Assembly (NCBI GenBank): GCA_900770945.1
Contig: CAAGME010000048.1
Location: forward strand, 1 to 64,000
DNA length: 64,000 nucleotides
Direction: 5' to 3'
From: Clostridia bacterium
GTDB taxonomy: Bacteria > Bacillota > Clostridia > Christensenellales > Borkfalkiaceae
The notes beneath the pieces are model-generated. The model was not told the origin of the DNA. It saw nothing but the letters and a program-made list of their open reading frames with translations, and made no database searches. Position numbers and translations under genes: made by a program. Below, piece by piece: positions 39,274 to 48,673 of this stretch (position 1 is the stretch's first letter; each line of letters begins with the position of its first letter).

Positions 39274-40413
39274 TTATATCCACCTCGCGGCTACCTCGGA
39301 AACAACTTCCTTAAAGCCGCATTTTTCTATATCGTTAATAGTAACTAATTTGCAAGAAAAAATCAAGTCTTTACCGAGGTAAAAATCAACTTTTCCGATA
39401 ATTTGTCCTTTTTTTAACGGTAAAGAGAGGTTTTTCGATATTTTGACAAATTTTTCGACAGCGTTTTGCTCGCCGCTTTTGAGCGGTAAAATTATATCTT
39501 CCACGCACGAAAAATTAAAAATTTTGTTTTTAAGACAATCTTTTACTTCGGCTTTTCCTAACTCCTCGCCTTTCGCAAAAAATTTTTGCGGCGTAAAAAC
39601 ATTAAAACTTTCGTTTAAAAGTTCGCGAGAACGCTCGAACATAGGAGCACAGTTCAAAACGACGGAAATATACCTTGCGCCGTTTTTCGTTGCCGAAGCA
39701 ACAAGACAGCGCCCCGCCTTTTTTGTGTAGCCCGTTTTAACGCCGTCTCCGCCGTCGAGGGTTGAAAGAATTTTGTTTTTGTTTACCCAAGTCCCGCCGT
39801 CCTCTCTACGAAAGCTTTTCGTACCGACGATTTTTTCGAATGCGGGAAACTTGAAAGCCTCGGCGGTTATTAAGGCTAAGTCACGAGCGGTGGAATAATG
39901 CTCGGCTACGTCAAGCCCGTGCGGGTTTTTAAAAGAGGAGTTTTTCGCTCCAGCTTTTTTTGCTTCCTCGTTCATCATCTTTACAAAACTTTCCGTCGTC
40001 CCGCCGACATGGATAGCAAGCGCGGTTGCCGCGTCGTTACCGGAACGAAGCATAAGCCCGTACAAAAGTTCCTCGACGGTCAGCTCGTCGCCCGATTTTA
40101 AGTAGATACTCGACCCCTCTATGCCTACGGCTTTTTCGCTTACTTTCACGACCTCGTCAAGCCTTGCACGCTTTAAGACAGTGAGAGCGGTTACGATTTT
40201 CGTTGTGGAAGCAATAGGGCGTTTTTCGTCTGCGTTGTTATCAAACAAAACGCGCTTGGTTTTTTCGTCTATTACGATTTCGCTTGTACTTTGCGCGGCG
40301 TTTGCATTGATGCGTTTTTCGCTTTCAAAGTTAGTCATGCGTAACATAAAAACAAGCAAAATCACGCATAACAAAAGCGATATTAAAAGTTTTTCCGATT
40401 TATTGTTTTTCAT
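39274..40413 (-). CDS. dacF: D-alanyl-D-alanine carboxypeptidase (DacF-type, peptidase S11)
   Basis: A 379-residue exported low-molecular-weight PBP that trims the terminal D-Ala from peptidoglycan stems. It has an N-terminal membrane/signal segment (about 8-26), the catalytic STTK (Ser near residue 69), SGN, and KTG in DGVKTGYT, then a C-terminal beta domain (about 275-360). The start overlaps ytfJ by 14 nt. Next to ytfJ and a DUF2953 gene, a role in spore cortex or vegetative wall maturation is plausible. Confidence 0.9.
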   Translation of the reverse strand: MKNNKSEKLLISLLLCVILLVFMLRMTNFESEKRINANAAQSTSEIVIDEKTKRVLFDNNADEKRPIASTTKIVTALTVLKRARLDEVVKVSEKAVGIEGSSIYLKSGDELTVEELLYGLMLRSGNDAATALAIHVGGTTESFVKMMNEEAKKAGAKNSSFKNPHGLDVAEHYSTARDLALITAEAFKFPAFEKIVGTKSFRREDGGTWVNKNKILSTLDGGDGVKTGYTKKAGRCLVASATKNGARYISVVLNCAPMFERSRELLNESFNVFTPQKFFAKGEELGKAEVKDCLKNKIFNFSCVEDIILPLKSGEQNAVEKFVKISKNLSLPLKKGQIIGKVDFYLGKDLIFSCKLVTINDIEKCGFKEVVSEVAARWI

Positions 40414-40750
40414 CTTTCAAAAAGTTTAAAACCTCGCTTAAAAGCTTTTCGCCAAAACCGTTCGGGCAAGAAACAAACTCGATTTTTTTACCCCTTTCAA
40501 CGATAAACCCGTAAGGCTTAACAGACGATATTCCTCCTCCTCCGCCTGTTTTGGGGTACGTTTTGTTCCCGGAAAACAAGCCTACTTCGCCGTACTCGCC
40601 GCTACCCGTCAGCACCGCCGTGACGGATGTTCCGACAGGTATTACGGTCGCTCCGCCGGGAGTTACAAACGGTTCGCCTATCACGGTCGTAACGTCGCCC
40701 GCCGCTACAACGGATTTTACAATTTCTTCTATTTTGTTGCTTTTTTCCAT
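40400..40750 (-). CDS. ytfJ: YtfJ/GerW-family sporulation protein
   Basis: A 116-residue protein with the family hallmark: a start of repeated short motifs VVGEPFVTPGGATVIPVGTSV-like (here IGEP..TPGGATVIPV), then a glycine stretch KTGGGGGISSV, and PYGFIV near the end. In Bacillus this protein is made in the forespore and is needed for lytic enzyme activity during germination. GGAGGG lies 4 nt before the ATG. It overlaps both the DUF2953 gene and dacF, so the three are co-translated. Confidence 0.92.
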   Translation of the reverse strand: MEKSNKIEEIVKSVVAAGDVTTVIGEPFVTPGGATVIPVGTSVTAVLTGSGEYGEVGLFSGNKTYPKTGGGGGISSVKPYGFIVERGKKIEFVSCPNGFGEKLLSEVLNFLKDEKQ

Positions 40751-41220
40751 AATCCCTCCGATAGTTTTAGTATAACGGAAAACAAATTGACAGCCGCAGC
40801 AAGCTTTAACGCAAAAGAAAAGCTTTGTCCTCTTTCCGTTTTTGTCGTCACTTTGAGCGCGGGTTTTAAAGTCTTAACGACGGGTGCGGACAATACGCAT
40901 GCCGAATGAAAAGCAAACAGCGTGTTTAAATTATCGTACGGCACTCGCAATCCTAAATACATTTCAAGCGGTAAAAACGCTTTTAAAAGGTTAATTCCGC
41001 TCATATTCATATCGTTTTTAGAAAAACCTTTCGCCCTTTTTTCCGAAAAATGAATCAAAAAGTATTTTCCGCTTAATTTTGCGTACCCGCCGAATATGCG
41101 CACGAAAAACAGGTAAACGCAAAAGTTTGCTCGCCCGCTATCCCCGTCGAAGAATAAATAAGTTTTGAAAACAACGGGCGCAAAAAAAACAACGGTAAGC
41201 CCGACCGAAAGATAGAGCAT
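40729..41220 (-). CDS. DUF2953-like membrane protein
   Basis: A 163-residue protein with an N-terminal hydrophobic segment (about 1-20) and a hydrophobic C-terminal part (about 135-155). DUF2953 proteins are typically encoded next to ytfJ and dacF/spmA in spore-forming Clostridia, which is the main support for the assignment because the sequence itself is divergent. It lacks a good ribosome site. The function is unknown. Confidence 0.65.
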   Translation of the reverse strand: MLYLSVGLTVVFFAPVVFKTYLFFDGDSGRANFCVYLFFVRIFGGYAKLSGKYFLIHFSEKRAKGFSKNDMNMSGINLLKAFLPLEMYLGLRVPYDNLNTLFAFHSACVLSAPVVKTLKPALKVTTKTERGQSFSFALKLAAAVNLFSVILKLSEGLWKKATK

Positions 41221-41270
41221 ACCGTTATTTTCTGTAAACGCTTAAATTTTATGCCTTAGCAACTTATATT

Positions 41271-42983
41271 TTAGCCGCTTATTCCGATTAAAGCAAACAT
41301 TGCGACAGATGAGAGCGCGTATAGGGCGACAATGAGCGAAAGCGCGACTTTAATCGATAACTTAGCAGTGTTTTTCTGCAAATTCACTTCAAGCCTTTCG
41401 CCCGCTATTCCGATAAACAATAACCCGTACGCTATAAGCGGGCTTACGTAACGAATATTTTCCGTACAGTGGTGCGGATAGGAAAAGCAGAAAACGTAAT
41501 AGTTAAGAAGCATAAACGCGTAACCGACAAGGAGCGCGACCTCAGTTTGTTCGAACTTTTTTTCTTTAACCGAGCGGACGACGATATAAACGCCTGCCGC
41601 AACGCCGCAAAGAGCAAGAACGAGATTTGAGTAAAGCAAGATTATCGCCCAAATAGAAATTGCGGGGTAAGAATAATCGTTGATATATTCGCCGAAACAC
41701 GAGGTCTTTAAAAGCGAAATAAGCGGGTTGTATTCATTGTAAAGTTTTTCGCCGCGGTTAGTCCACTGGTCGAAAACCGATGAGAAATGTTTCGGTGAAA
41801 AGTCGAAAAGCCGCTCAAAAACGGAGTGCGAGCCGACGTATTGCCAGGAATCGTTCGAAAGCCTTTGAACGTAAGCTATGCTCATATTGTACTTTATCGA
41901 GTTTTTGACATTCCACCAAAGCCCTATCGGCGCGCATATGAGCAAAAAAACAGCAAACTCCGGCAAATATTTTTTTAAATCCTTCTTAAAATCGCCGTTT
42001 TCGGTCAATGCGTAAAGGAAAATAACGCCGACGGGAAAAGCAATCATATACGCGGAAGTTTTCGTGTTCATTCCGAGCCCTATCGCAAGAGCTGTAAAAA
42101 TTATGTTTTTAAAGCTCTTTTTCTCGCGCCAGCAAAGTGCAAAATATAAAGCGGCAAGCATAAAAGTTACGGACAAAACGTCGTTGTTAAGGCTTGCGGA
42201 AAATATAACGAAAGTCGGATTAAACGCGATTATCGCAAAAGCTGCAACGAGATAAACTTTTTTTACGTTAAATTTTTCGAGCAATAAATAACAAAAAATC
42301 AGCGACGACGTAGAGTAGAAAAGCGTTAAAGTTTTCATCGACGACTGACATGCCGCGTCGCTAACTCCGAACATGCTTAAAATCTTCCACCATGCGGCGC
42401 AAATAAAATGAAAAAGCGGAGGATGATAAAATTGATCCTTCGTGCTTACGTCAAAATCGGGCAGAGCAAGGTTGTGTTCGTAAATATATTTTATATAACC
42501 GCCGTGTCCAGAATCGGAGTCAAAACCGTAATTATCGTGCTGGCGGGTAGTAACCGATGTGTACAAAGCATACGCAAACCTAAGCAACAACCCCGCAAAA
42601 AACAGTATAACGACAAGCTTTTTATCGGTCATTCTGCCGGTTAAAACCGTTACGGTTACGTAAAGCATAAGTCCGCAAAGCCCTGCAACGAGAATGTAAG
42701 TTCCTTTTGCGGTCGTACGATAAACACCGCCGCATACGAGCGCGGAAACGGCAAACGAGCAGATTAGCGCGGCAATAAATGCGAAGTTGTTAAGATTATA
42801 CGCCTTTTTTGCCGCAAAAGATACACAAACGAGCGTTAGCGCAATTATTACGAACAGCCCGAAAATCCCCGAGCCGCTCATATATTCTTCGCTCATAAAC
42901 GAAACCGAGCATAGCAAAAGGCAAAGGAAAAACGCAGCTAAAAAATAAACCGAAATATTTAGTTTTATGCTTTCTCTTTCCAT
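41271..42983 (-). CDS. GT-C fold membrane glycosyltransferase (GT39/ArnT-like)
   Basis: A 570-residue integral membrane protein with about 12 hydrophobic spans and a large first extracellular loop containing the acidic cluster DNYGFDSDSGHGGY (about 152-165), followed by a YHPPLFHFI segment, as in polyprenyl-phosphate-sugar dependent mannosyltransferase-like enzymes. It should transfer a sugar from a lipid-linked donor to an outside acceptor (lipid, polymer or protein). AAAGGCGG precedes the ATG. It is 12 nt downstream of the FAD oxidoreductase gene, which suggests joint work on a surface glycan. Confidence 0.8.
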   Translation of the reverse strand: MERESIKLNISVYFLAAFFLCLLLCSVSFMSEEYMSGSGIFGLFVIIALTLVCVSFAAKKAYNLNNFAFIAALICSFAVSALVCGGVYRTTAKGTYILVAGLCGLMLYVTVTVLTGRMTDKKLVVILFFAGLLLRFAYALYTSVTTRQHDNYGFDSDSGHGGYIKYIYEHNLALPDFDVSTKDQFYHPPLFHFICAAWWKILSMFGVSDAACQSSMKTLTLFYSTSSLIFCYLLLEKFNVKKVYLVAAFAIIAFNPTFVIFSASLNNDVLSVTFMLAALYFALCWREKKSFKNIIFTALAIGLGMNTKTSAYMIAFPVGVIFLYALTENGDFKKDLKKYLPEFAVFLLICAPIGLWWNVKNSIKYNMSIAYVQRLSNDSWQYVGSHSVFERLFDFSPKHFSSVFDQWTNRGEKLYNEYNPLISLLKTSCFGEYINDYSYPAISIWAIILLYSNLVLALCGVAAGVYIVVRSVKEKKFEQTEVALLVGYAFMLLNYYVFCFSYPHHCTENIRYVSPLIAYGLLFIGIAGERLEVNLQKNTAKLSIKVALSLIVALYALSSVAMFALIGISG

Positions 42984-42995
42984 TTTTGCCGCCTT

Positions 42996-44534
42996 TTACT
43001 TACTTTCGTGATAAGCCTTTTCTGTGTTCACTTCCCATTCTTCACCCTTTTTACCTAAGCCGTTTATTTCGTTTACGACCTTATAAGCAGTGAGCATAGA
43101 GTGGTCCATATTGTTGTAACGGTGCTGTCCGTTTCTACCGACGCAATAAAGATTTTCTATTGAATTAAGGTGATTTTTGACAACTTCAAAATTTGCATAC
43201 GAGTCAAAGTACGCAGGGTACGCCTTTTGGACTTTTTCGCGGTGAGTTTGCAAAACGTTAGCAGACTTATCTATTATGCCGACTTTGATAAGCTCGTCTA
43301 CGGCAATTTTGACGGTATCCTCTTCGCTTAAATTCCAGAACTCGTCGCCCTCGTCGCAGAAGTATTCAAGTCCGAGCCAAACGGTGTTTTGGGCGTCCTT
43401 AACCATATACGGCGACCAATTGTTAAAAATCTGTATCCGACCGAGCTTGACGGAAGTATCCTGAACGTAAATCCAGCAATCCGGCACAATCCCGCCCAAT
43501 GTCTTTATTTTTGTATTGTTTTTGAGTTTTAACCTATCTAAGAGCAAACCTATCGTCACAAAATCACGATAAGGCAGCCCCGCGGCGACTTCTTTCACTT
43601 CCGTCGGGCAGTCAAGCCCGGCAATCAAGTCCTTTATCGACATAGACGAAATAAAGTTATCGCCCGCTAAGCGTTCCGACTTGCCGTCTTTTTCATAATG
43701 CACCGCAATTATTTTATTCCCGTCGCGTTCAAAAGACGTAACCTTTGCATTCTTTATTATTTTACAGCCGTCGTCTTCCGCAATTTTTGCCACCTTTTCC
43801 CAAAGCTGACCGGGACCCAACTTCGGATAGTAGAACTCTTCGATAAGCGACGTTTCGACTTCCCTGTTTTTTCTCTTGAAAACTTTTGAAAACATATCTT
43901 TTAAAAGCGCGCGAACGGAAAGCCCTTTTACCCTTTGCGCGCCCCATTCGGCGGATATTTCCTTAGGTTCTCTGCCCCAAAGTTTGGCGGTATAACCTTT
44001 AAAAAACATTTCGTAAAGCACTTTTCCGAATCTGTTTATATAAAAATTTTCAAGCGAATCTTCTTTCTTTTTAAAAACACAACTTTTAAGATAACTAAGT
44101 CCTGCGCGAACGGTCGTGAAAAACCCCATGTTTTTTATCGTCGCCCACTTCATTGATACGGGATAATCGAAAAAACAATTCTTATAGTAGATTCTCGAAA
44201 CCCTGTGCCGTATAAGCATAACGTCGTCGGTTTTTTCCGGATCGGGTCCGTCGGGAACAACCTTGCAGTCGCGCCCGAGCAATTTGTCATCGTAAGACTT
44301 TTCACCCTGCAAAGGCAAAACATTCGTCCACATCTTAGCGATATCGCTATCCTTTGAAAAGAATCTGTGTCCGCCTATATCCATTCTGTTTCCGTCCGTT
44401 TTTACGGTACGTGAAATGCCGCCGAACTCGCTTGTCTGTTCCAACAAAACAACTTCGGCGTTTTTTCTTTGCGCGGCTTCTTTTGCGGCGGTAAGCCCGG
44501 CAGGACCTCCGCCTATAATAACTATCCTTTCCAT
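42996..44534 (-). CDS. FAD-dependent oxidoreductase related to UDP-galactopyranose mutase/amine oxidase family
   Basis: A flavoprotein of 512 residues from the ATG at 44534 (GAGG 6 nt upstream; longer starts would place the site inside the gene). Motifs: the Rossmann IIGGGPAGLTAAKEA, QTSEFGGISRT, GGHRFFSKD, FKGYTAKLWGREP (near residue 175, like the GYTEKQWG of Glf) and a C-terminal FAD region YCVGRNGQHRYNNMDHS. Such proteins are usually found in polysaccharide or glycolipid clusters; the reaction may be a nucleotide-sugar mutase or a dehydrogenation. It lies between a CDF transporter and a GT-C glycosyltransferase. The conventional glf is also present in this window, so it is not the main Galf mutase. 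Confidence 0.8.
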   Translation of the reverse strand: MERIVIIGGGPAGLTAAKEAAQRKNAEVVLLEQTSEFGGISRTVKTDGNRMDIGGHRFFSKDSDIAKMWTNVLPLQGEKSYDDKLLGRDCKVVPDGPDPEKTDDVMLIRHRVSRIYYKNCFFDYPVSMKWATIKNMGFFTTVRAGLSYLKSCVFKKKEDSLENFYINRFGKVLYEMFFKGYTAKLWGREPKEISAEWGAQRVKGLSVRALLKDMFSKVFKRKNREVETSLIEEFYYPKLGPGQLWEKVAKIAEDDGCKIIKNAKVTSFERDGNKIIAVHYEKDGKSERLAGDNFISSMSIKDLIAGLDCPTEVKEVAAGLPYRDFVTIGLLLDRLKLKNNTKIKTLGGIVPDCWIYVQDTSVKLGRIQIFNNWSPYMVKDAQNTVWLGLEYFCDEGDEFWNLSEEDTVKIAVDELIKVGIIDKSANVLQTHREKVQKAYPAYFDSYANFEVVKNHLNSIENLYCVGRNGQHRYNNMDHSMLTAYKVVNEINGLGKKGEEWEVNTEKAYHESK

Positions 44535-44559
44535 CGTTTTCCTCATTTTATCTGTCGCG

Positions 44560-45726
44560 CTAAATAAAACTCTTATCGACATGAATTACCGCATAGGTGT
44601 TTTCAAAACTATCGCTTATAATCTTACACAACGCCTTATTGATTTCTTCGTCCGACATCTTCATATCGTGCGGCGCAACGGCGTCGAACAAAAAGTTTGT
44701 ATGCGTGGGACCGACAACCATTCTGAAGTCATGAATTGTAATGCGCGGATCGAGTTTCTTTACCGCTTCGGCAACCTCTTTGCGTTTTTCCGTGGTAAGC
44801 TCGTCATTGACGCAAATGGGGTCCATATGTATAACGGAAACGCAACCGAGCTGTTTATCGAGTGCGCGCATAGCCGAGTCGATTGTGTCGTGCAGAACGT
44901 AAATATCGGCGTCACCCGATACTTCGGCATGCAAAGAAATCATCAATCTTCCGGGACCGTAATCATGCACCACAAGGTCATGCACGCCTATTATGCCGTC
45001 AAAGCCTAAAACTATCGAGCAAATTTTGTTGACAAGTTCCTTATCCGGTCTTTTGCCGAGCAAAGTCGAAACGGTATCTTTCGCCGAGGAAAAACCCGAC
45101 CACAAAATAAACACCGAAACAAGTATGCCGCAATAGTTATCGGGGTCAAAACCCGTAAAGCGGTAAATAAGCATCGAAACAAGTACGGCAAAAGTTGCGG
45201 CAACGTCTCCCAAGCTGTCGGAAGCCACCGCCCGCATAGCCGACGAATCTATTTTTTTGCCTATAACCGTGTTGTAGGACGCCATATAAGCCTTTACGAC
45301 GATAGAACAGCTCAGCACGGAAACCGCAACTATACTGAAAGACGAAGTGCTTTTTTCAATGATTCCGATAATAGAATCGCGCAGAACGCTTATACCCATC
45401 GTCATTACGATTACCGAAATAACAAGGCTCGAAATATACTCTATCCTGCCGCTGCCGAAAGGATTTGCGTCCGTAGGTTTGCGGCTCGAAATACGGAATC
45501 CGAGCAAGGAAAGAATACTTGACCCCGCGTCCGACAGATTGTTGAAAGAATCTGCCTGAATAGCAAGCGAACAAGTAACCAACCCCAAAACAAACTTAGC
45601 GATAAAGAGGATAACGTTAAACGCTATCCCCGTTACGCTGCACAAAATTCCGTAAGATCGTCTGACCGTAGGATCCTTGTAATTTTTGTTGTCTTTGATA
45701 AAGATTTTAGAAAGTAAAGTTATCAA
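44560..45726 (-). CDS. Cation diffusion facilitator (CDF) metal transporter
   Basis: A 388-residue transporter exchanging protons for a divalent metal (Zn, Mn, Fe or Co). Six membrane segments lie in about 25-225; the metal-site helix has DSFNNLSDAGS (about 58-68) and the second site a SDSLGDVAAT-type segment. A cytoplasmic domain follows (about 230-388) with a VHDLVVHDYGPG motif and His/Asp residues that bind metal in other family members. The start is TTG at 45726 with AGGAGGG 6 nt upstream. The NNLSD rather than HxxxD first position makes manganese or a broad range possible, but the metal cannot be fixed from sequence. Confidence 0.92.
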   Translation of the reverse strand: MITLLSKIFIKDNKNYKDPTVRRSYGILCSVTGIAFNVILFIAKFVLGLVTCSLAIQADSFNNLSDAGSSILSLLGFRISSRKPTDANPFGSGRIEYISSLVISVIVMTMGISVLRDSIIGIIEKSTSSFSIVAVSVLSCSIVVKAYMASYNTVIGKKIDSSAMRAVASDSLGDVAATFAVLVSMLIYRFTGFDPDNYCGILVSVFILWSGFSSAKDTVSTLLGKRPDKELVNKICSIVLGFDGIIGVHDLVVHDYGPGRLMISLHAEVSGDADIYVLHDTIDSAMRALDKQLGCVSVIHMDPICVNDELTTEKRKEVAEAVKKLDPRITIHDFRMVVGPTHTNFLFDAVAPHDMKMSDEEINKALCKIISDSFENTYAVIHVDKSFI

Positions 45727-45818
45727 AATAACCCTCCTTTCGTTTTTATTTTTCGTTACGCTTTCGCCGCATCATTCGTTGTTTTCCGCAATCTTTACAC
45801 GGCGAAAACTAACACTTT

Positions 45819-47249
45819 TTAGCAGATATAGCAAGTCTTTTTTGCGGGTGCGCTTTCGAGTTCTTTCTTCTTTTCCTCATAGCCCGCTCTGCCGAACATT
45901 GCGTAAGTCGCGTTTTTACCCTCTTCGACGCCCGGTTGATTGTAGGTGTCGATGTTGAGCATTTCTCCGCAGTAAGCGGTAGCGAGTTCGAGCATAAACA
46001 TAAGTTCGCCGAGCGTGAACTCGTTTACTTCCGGCAAATAAATCGTGTTGTTAAGACGCTTTTTTTGGTTGAGCGCGTACGCAGTAGCATTCATTTCGGT
46101 AGTGATAAGCTGATTAAGCGTGTGTCCGCAGAGGAAATTCACGTTCGGGAATTCTTCGCATCCGTTAGGAATTTCGACCGTTTTTCTGTATTCGTCTACA
46201 GCAATGAAGGTTATGACTTTATCGAAAGGACCTTCGGTGTAAAGCTGAACCTGGCTGTGCTGATCGGTTACGCCGAGGCTCTTGACGGGTGTTTGCCCGA
46301 CGTGTGCCTCCGTTCCGTCCTTATGAGCGGCTTTGCCCAAACTTTCCGCCCAAAGCTGGCAGTACCAGTCGGCCATAAAGCGCAAACTGTCGGAATAAGG
46401 CATCATAACGGAAATGTTTTTGCCCTTGTTCATAGCGATATACTGCAAAGCGGCAAACGCCATAGCGGGGTTTTTAAGCGAAGCTTCGGCGCAAACAACC
46501 TTATCCATATACGCCGCACCGGCAAGCATTTCCTCGATGTCGATACCAAGCACCGCCGCGGGGAGAAGCCCTACGGGGCAAAGTTCGGAAAATCTTCCGC
46601 CTACTCCGTCGGGAATATAGAAAGTTTTTAAGTTTTCTTTCTGTGCAAGCTTTATAAGATTGCCTTTTGAAGCGGAAGTAGTCGCTATCATATGGTCTTT
46701 CGCCTTATCGCCGAATTTTTCGGTGAGCATGTTCCAGATGATTAAGTACTGCGACATCGTTTCGCTTGTAGAACCGCTCTTCGTTATAACGTTGAACATA
46801 GTCTTTTCCGGCTCGATAACGTCGAAAAGCGCAGCCATTCTTTCGGGGTCTACGTTGTCTTCAACGTAAAACTTCGGTCCGTTTCTCTTTTCCGAAGGCA
46901 AATCGTTGTAGTGAAGATGCTTTAACGCCGTAAACGCCGCAATGGGACCGAGTGCGGAACCGCCGATACCGAGGACAACGAAATATTCGTAATTTTTTCT
47001 TACTTTTTCAGCGGTTTCCACGATGTCCTTTACTATTTCCGTTTGATTATACGGAAGCTCCGACCAGCCCATCATGTTTTGACCTCTGTTTTTTTGTACC
47101 GTATCGAAAGCGTACTTAATCGTTTTTTCTTCCGCTTTCAACTGATCGGCAGTAAACCCTTCTTCGCCTAAAAATTCGCTCATCATATTGTTATAGTCGA
47201 ATCTTACGCGCATTTTGCTTTGGAACTTCTCGTCCGTAAATCTTTTCAT
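45819..47249 (-). CDS. pgi: Glucose-6-phosphate isomerase
   Basis: Pgi interconverts glucose-6-phosphate and fructose-6-phosphate in glycolysis. The 476-residue protein has LGIGGSALGP, the phosphate-binding ITKSGSTSET, GVGGRFSELCPVG, an HTLNQLITTE segment and a conserved QPGVEEGKN at the C-terminal part. It ends in a Cys-containing tail (KKTCYIC). AAGGATGG precedes the ATG at a slightly long spacing. It follows the TIM-barrel sugar isomerase-like gene by 16 nt. Confidence 0.96.
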   Translation of the reverse strand: MKRFTDEKFQSKMRVRFDYNNMMSEFLGEEGFTADQLKAEEKTIKYAFDTVQKNRGQNMMGWSELPYNQTEIVKDIVETAEKVRKNYEYFVVLGIGGSALGPIAAFTALKHLHYNDLPSEKRNGPKFYVEDNVDPERMAALFDVIEPEKTMFNVITKSGSTSETMSQYLIIWNMLTEKFGDKAKDHMIATTSASKGNLIKLAQKENLKTFYIPDGVGGRFSELCPVGLLPAAVLGIDIEEMLAGAAYMDKVVCAEASLKNPAMAFAALQYIAMNKGKNISVMMPYSDSLRFMADWYCQLWAESLGKAAHKDGTEAHVGQTPVKSLGVTDQHSQVQLYTEGPFDKVITFIAVDEYRKTVEIPNGCEEFPNVNFLCGHTLNQLITTEMNATAYALNQKKRLNNTIYLPEVNEFTLGELMFMLELATAYCGEMLNIDTYNQPGVEEGKNATYAMFGRAGYEEKKKELESAPAKKTCYIC

Positions 47250-47265
47250 TCTTAAACAACCATCC

Positions 47266-48048
47266 TTAATAAATTAGTTTTCTTAAATATTTTAAAGAGT
47301 CCGAAATTTCGGAAACTTCCTTGAAATCGTTTTTATAATTTTCTATGAGCATTGTGCCGTCGAAGCCAGATTTTTTGAGTTTAAGAAACAAATTTTCAAA
47401 ATCGGTCACACCCTTACCGGGCAGGCACATTGCGCCGCTTTTATCGATATCGGACAGATGAACGGTAGCTATCCGTCCTTTCATTTCGTCGATGAATTCA
47501 TCGGTTTTCACTCCGGCAACACGAGCTTGCTTTATGTCAAGACAAGTCATAAGCGTCGGGCAAAAATCTTTAATTTTCGTAAAAAATCCGGGGACGTTGT
47601 AAAAACCCCAGTCAACGTTTTCCAAACACACGGTAACGCCGTAGCTATTTGCCAGAGCGCAAATTTCATTGAAGCAATCGATGTAAAGCGAATAATCGTC
47701 AAACTTTACGCCCTTTTTGTACCTCGCCTTTCCGTGGAGAGTATAATGCGTTGCTCCGAGCGCGCGGGCTGCTTTAAGCACGTTTTCAAAAATATTGACC
47801 GCGTCATTATGCGCACGGGGATTGGCTTCGAACAGTTGCGGTTCGAACTGCGTGGTTAAAACATGCACGGAATGAACGCGCAAGCTCCCCTTTTTCGTAG
47901 CAAGCAATCTTCCGAAACTCTCTGAATACTCGGAAAACGACTCTAAAAACACTTCGACGACGCGCGCGTCAAGCTCGTCGAGAACAGGCAACGCGTCTTC
48001 GTTGAACGCGCGCATAAAAAGCGTTGCCGTAGATACGCCAATTTCCAT
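47266..48048 (-). CDS. TIM-barrel sugar phosphate isomerase/epimerase-like protein
   Basis: A 260-residue protein of the xylose isomerase-like/AP endonuclease family 2 fold. Visible features include VHSVHVLTT and YTLHGK (metal-site histidines), VCLENVDWG (catalytic or metal Glu, about residue 145), MTCLDIKQAR (Asp), VHLSDIDK (His) and a closing TMLIENY (Glu), consistent with an intact metal centre. The substrate may be a ketose or inositol-type sugar. The ATG lies only 12 nt after the hpf terminator stem and has no ribosome site, so expression may depend on read-through or on an undetected later start. Confidence 0.82.
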   Translation of the reverse strand: MEIGVSTATLFMRAFNEDALPVLDELDARVVEVFLESFSEYSESFGRLLATKKGSLRVHSVHVLTTQFEPQLFEANPRAHNDAVNIFENVLKAARALGATHYTLHGKARYKKGVKFDDYSLYIDCFNEICALANSYGVTVCLENVDWGFYNVPGFFTKIKDFCPTLMTCLDIKQARVAGVKTDEFIDEMKGRIATVHLSDIDKSGAMCLPGKGVTDFENLFLKLKKSGFDGTMLIENYKNDFKEVSEISDSLKYLRKLIY

Positions 48049-48050
48049 AA

Positions 48051-48086
48051 TAAAAATAACTTACGGGCGGACGAATCCGCCCGTAA
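48051..48086 (-). terminator. hpf terminator
   Basis: TTACGGGCGGA (48061-48071) pairs perfectly with TCCGCCCGTAA (48076-48086) around a CGAA loop and is followed on the minus strand by the T-rich GTTATTTTTATT. It starts 10 nt after the hpf stop and ends directly before the next gene. Confidence 0.8.
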
Positions 48087-48096
48087 AACAAGTCCT

Positions 48097-48624
48097 TTAA
48101 GCGTTTACTATCGGATCGATAACACCGACGTTTCCGTCATCCCTCAAATAAAGAACCTTTATCTTAACGGAATCGAGATCATAATAAACGTAGAAGCTAT
48201 GCCCGGATAGTTCGAATTCTTCCAAAGCTTCGTCCATAGACATAGGAGCCATTTCAAACTGTTTCGACTTAACGATTTTGAATTCGTTTTCATCGACGGG
48301 TTCGTAAACCATATCGCCTTTGTACGCGCCTGCTTTTAACTTCGATTCGAGTTTGGAACGATGTTTATATATCTGGCGTTCGAGCTTAGGAAGAACAATG
48401 TCGATAATATCGTAAAAATTATCGCCGTTTCCTTCGGCTCTTATCGCCGCCCCTTTATGCTCCATGGCTATTTCCATTTTGCAAGTGCGTTTTTCCTTTT
48501 TAAGATAAACGCGGGCTTTTGCGTCGTCGTCAAAGTACTTATCGAGTTTAGCAATCTTTTTACCGATTACCTTTTCAAGTTCGTCGGATACCCGATAGTC
48601 TTTTGCTGTGATTTCGATTTTCAT
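48097..48624 (-). CDS. hpf: Long-form ribosome hibernation promoting factor
   Basis: A 175-residue protein that inactivates ribosomes by dimerising 70S particles into 100S in stationary phase. The N-terminal domain (about 1-100, IEITAKDYRVSDELEKVIGKKIAKLDKYF) binds the 30S decoding region, and the C-terminal domain (about 118-175, with PMSMDEALEEFELSGHSFYVYYD) mediates dimerisation; both are present, marking the long form. GGAGG lies 8 nt before the ATG. It follows clpC in the same direction with a 49-nt gap. Confidence 0.96.
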   Translation of the reverse strand: MKIEITAKDYRVSDELEKVIGKKIAKLDKYFDDDAKARVYLKKEKRTCKMEIAMEHKGAAIRAEGNGDNFYDIIDIVLPKLERQIYKHRSKLESKLKAGAYKGDMVYEPVDENEFKIVKSKQFEMAPMSMDEALEEFELSGHSFYVYYDLDSVKIKVLYLRDDGNVGVIDPIVNA

Positions 48625-48673
48625 ACGTAAATCCTCCGTTTATATATTTAAAATCCACACTCAAAGCTATACT

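Noticed and set aside
45727..45818. Metal riboswitch upstream of the CDF transporter
   Set aside because: The 92-nt gap has a weak TTTCGCCG/CGGCGAAA pairing but none of the conserved loops of the Mn (yybP-ykoY) or NiCo riboswitches.
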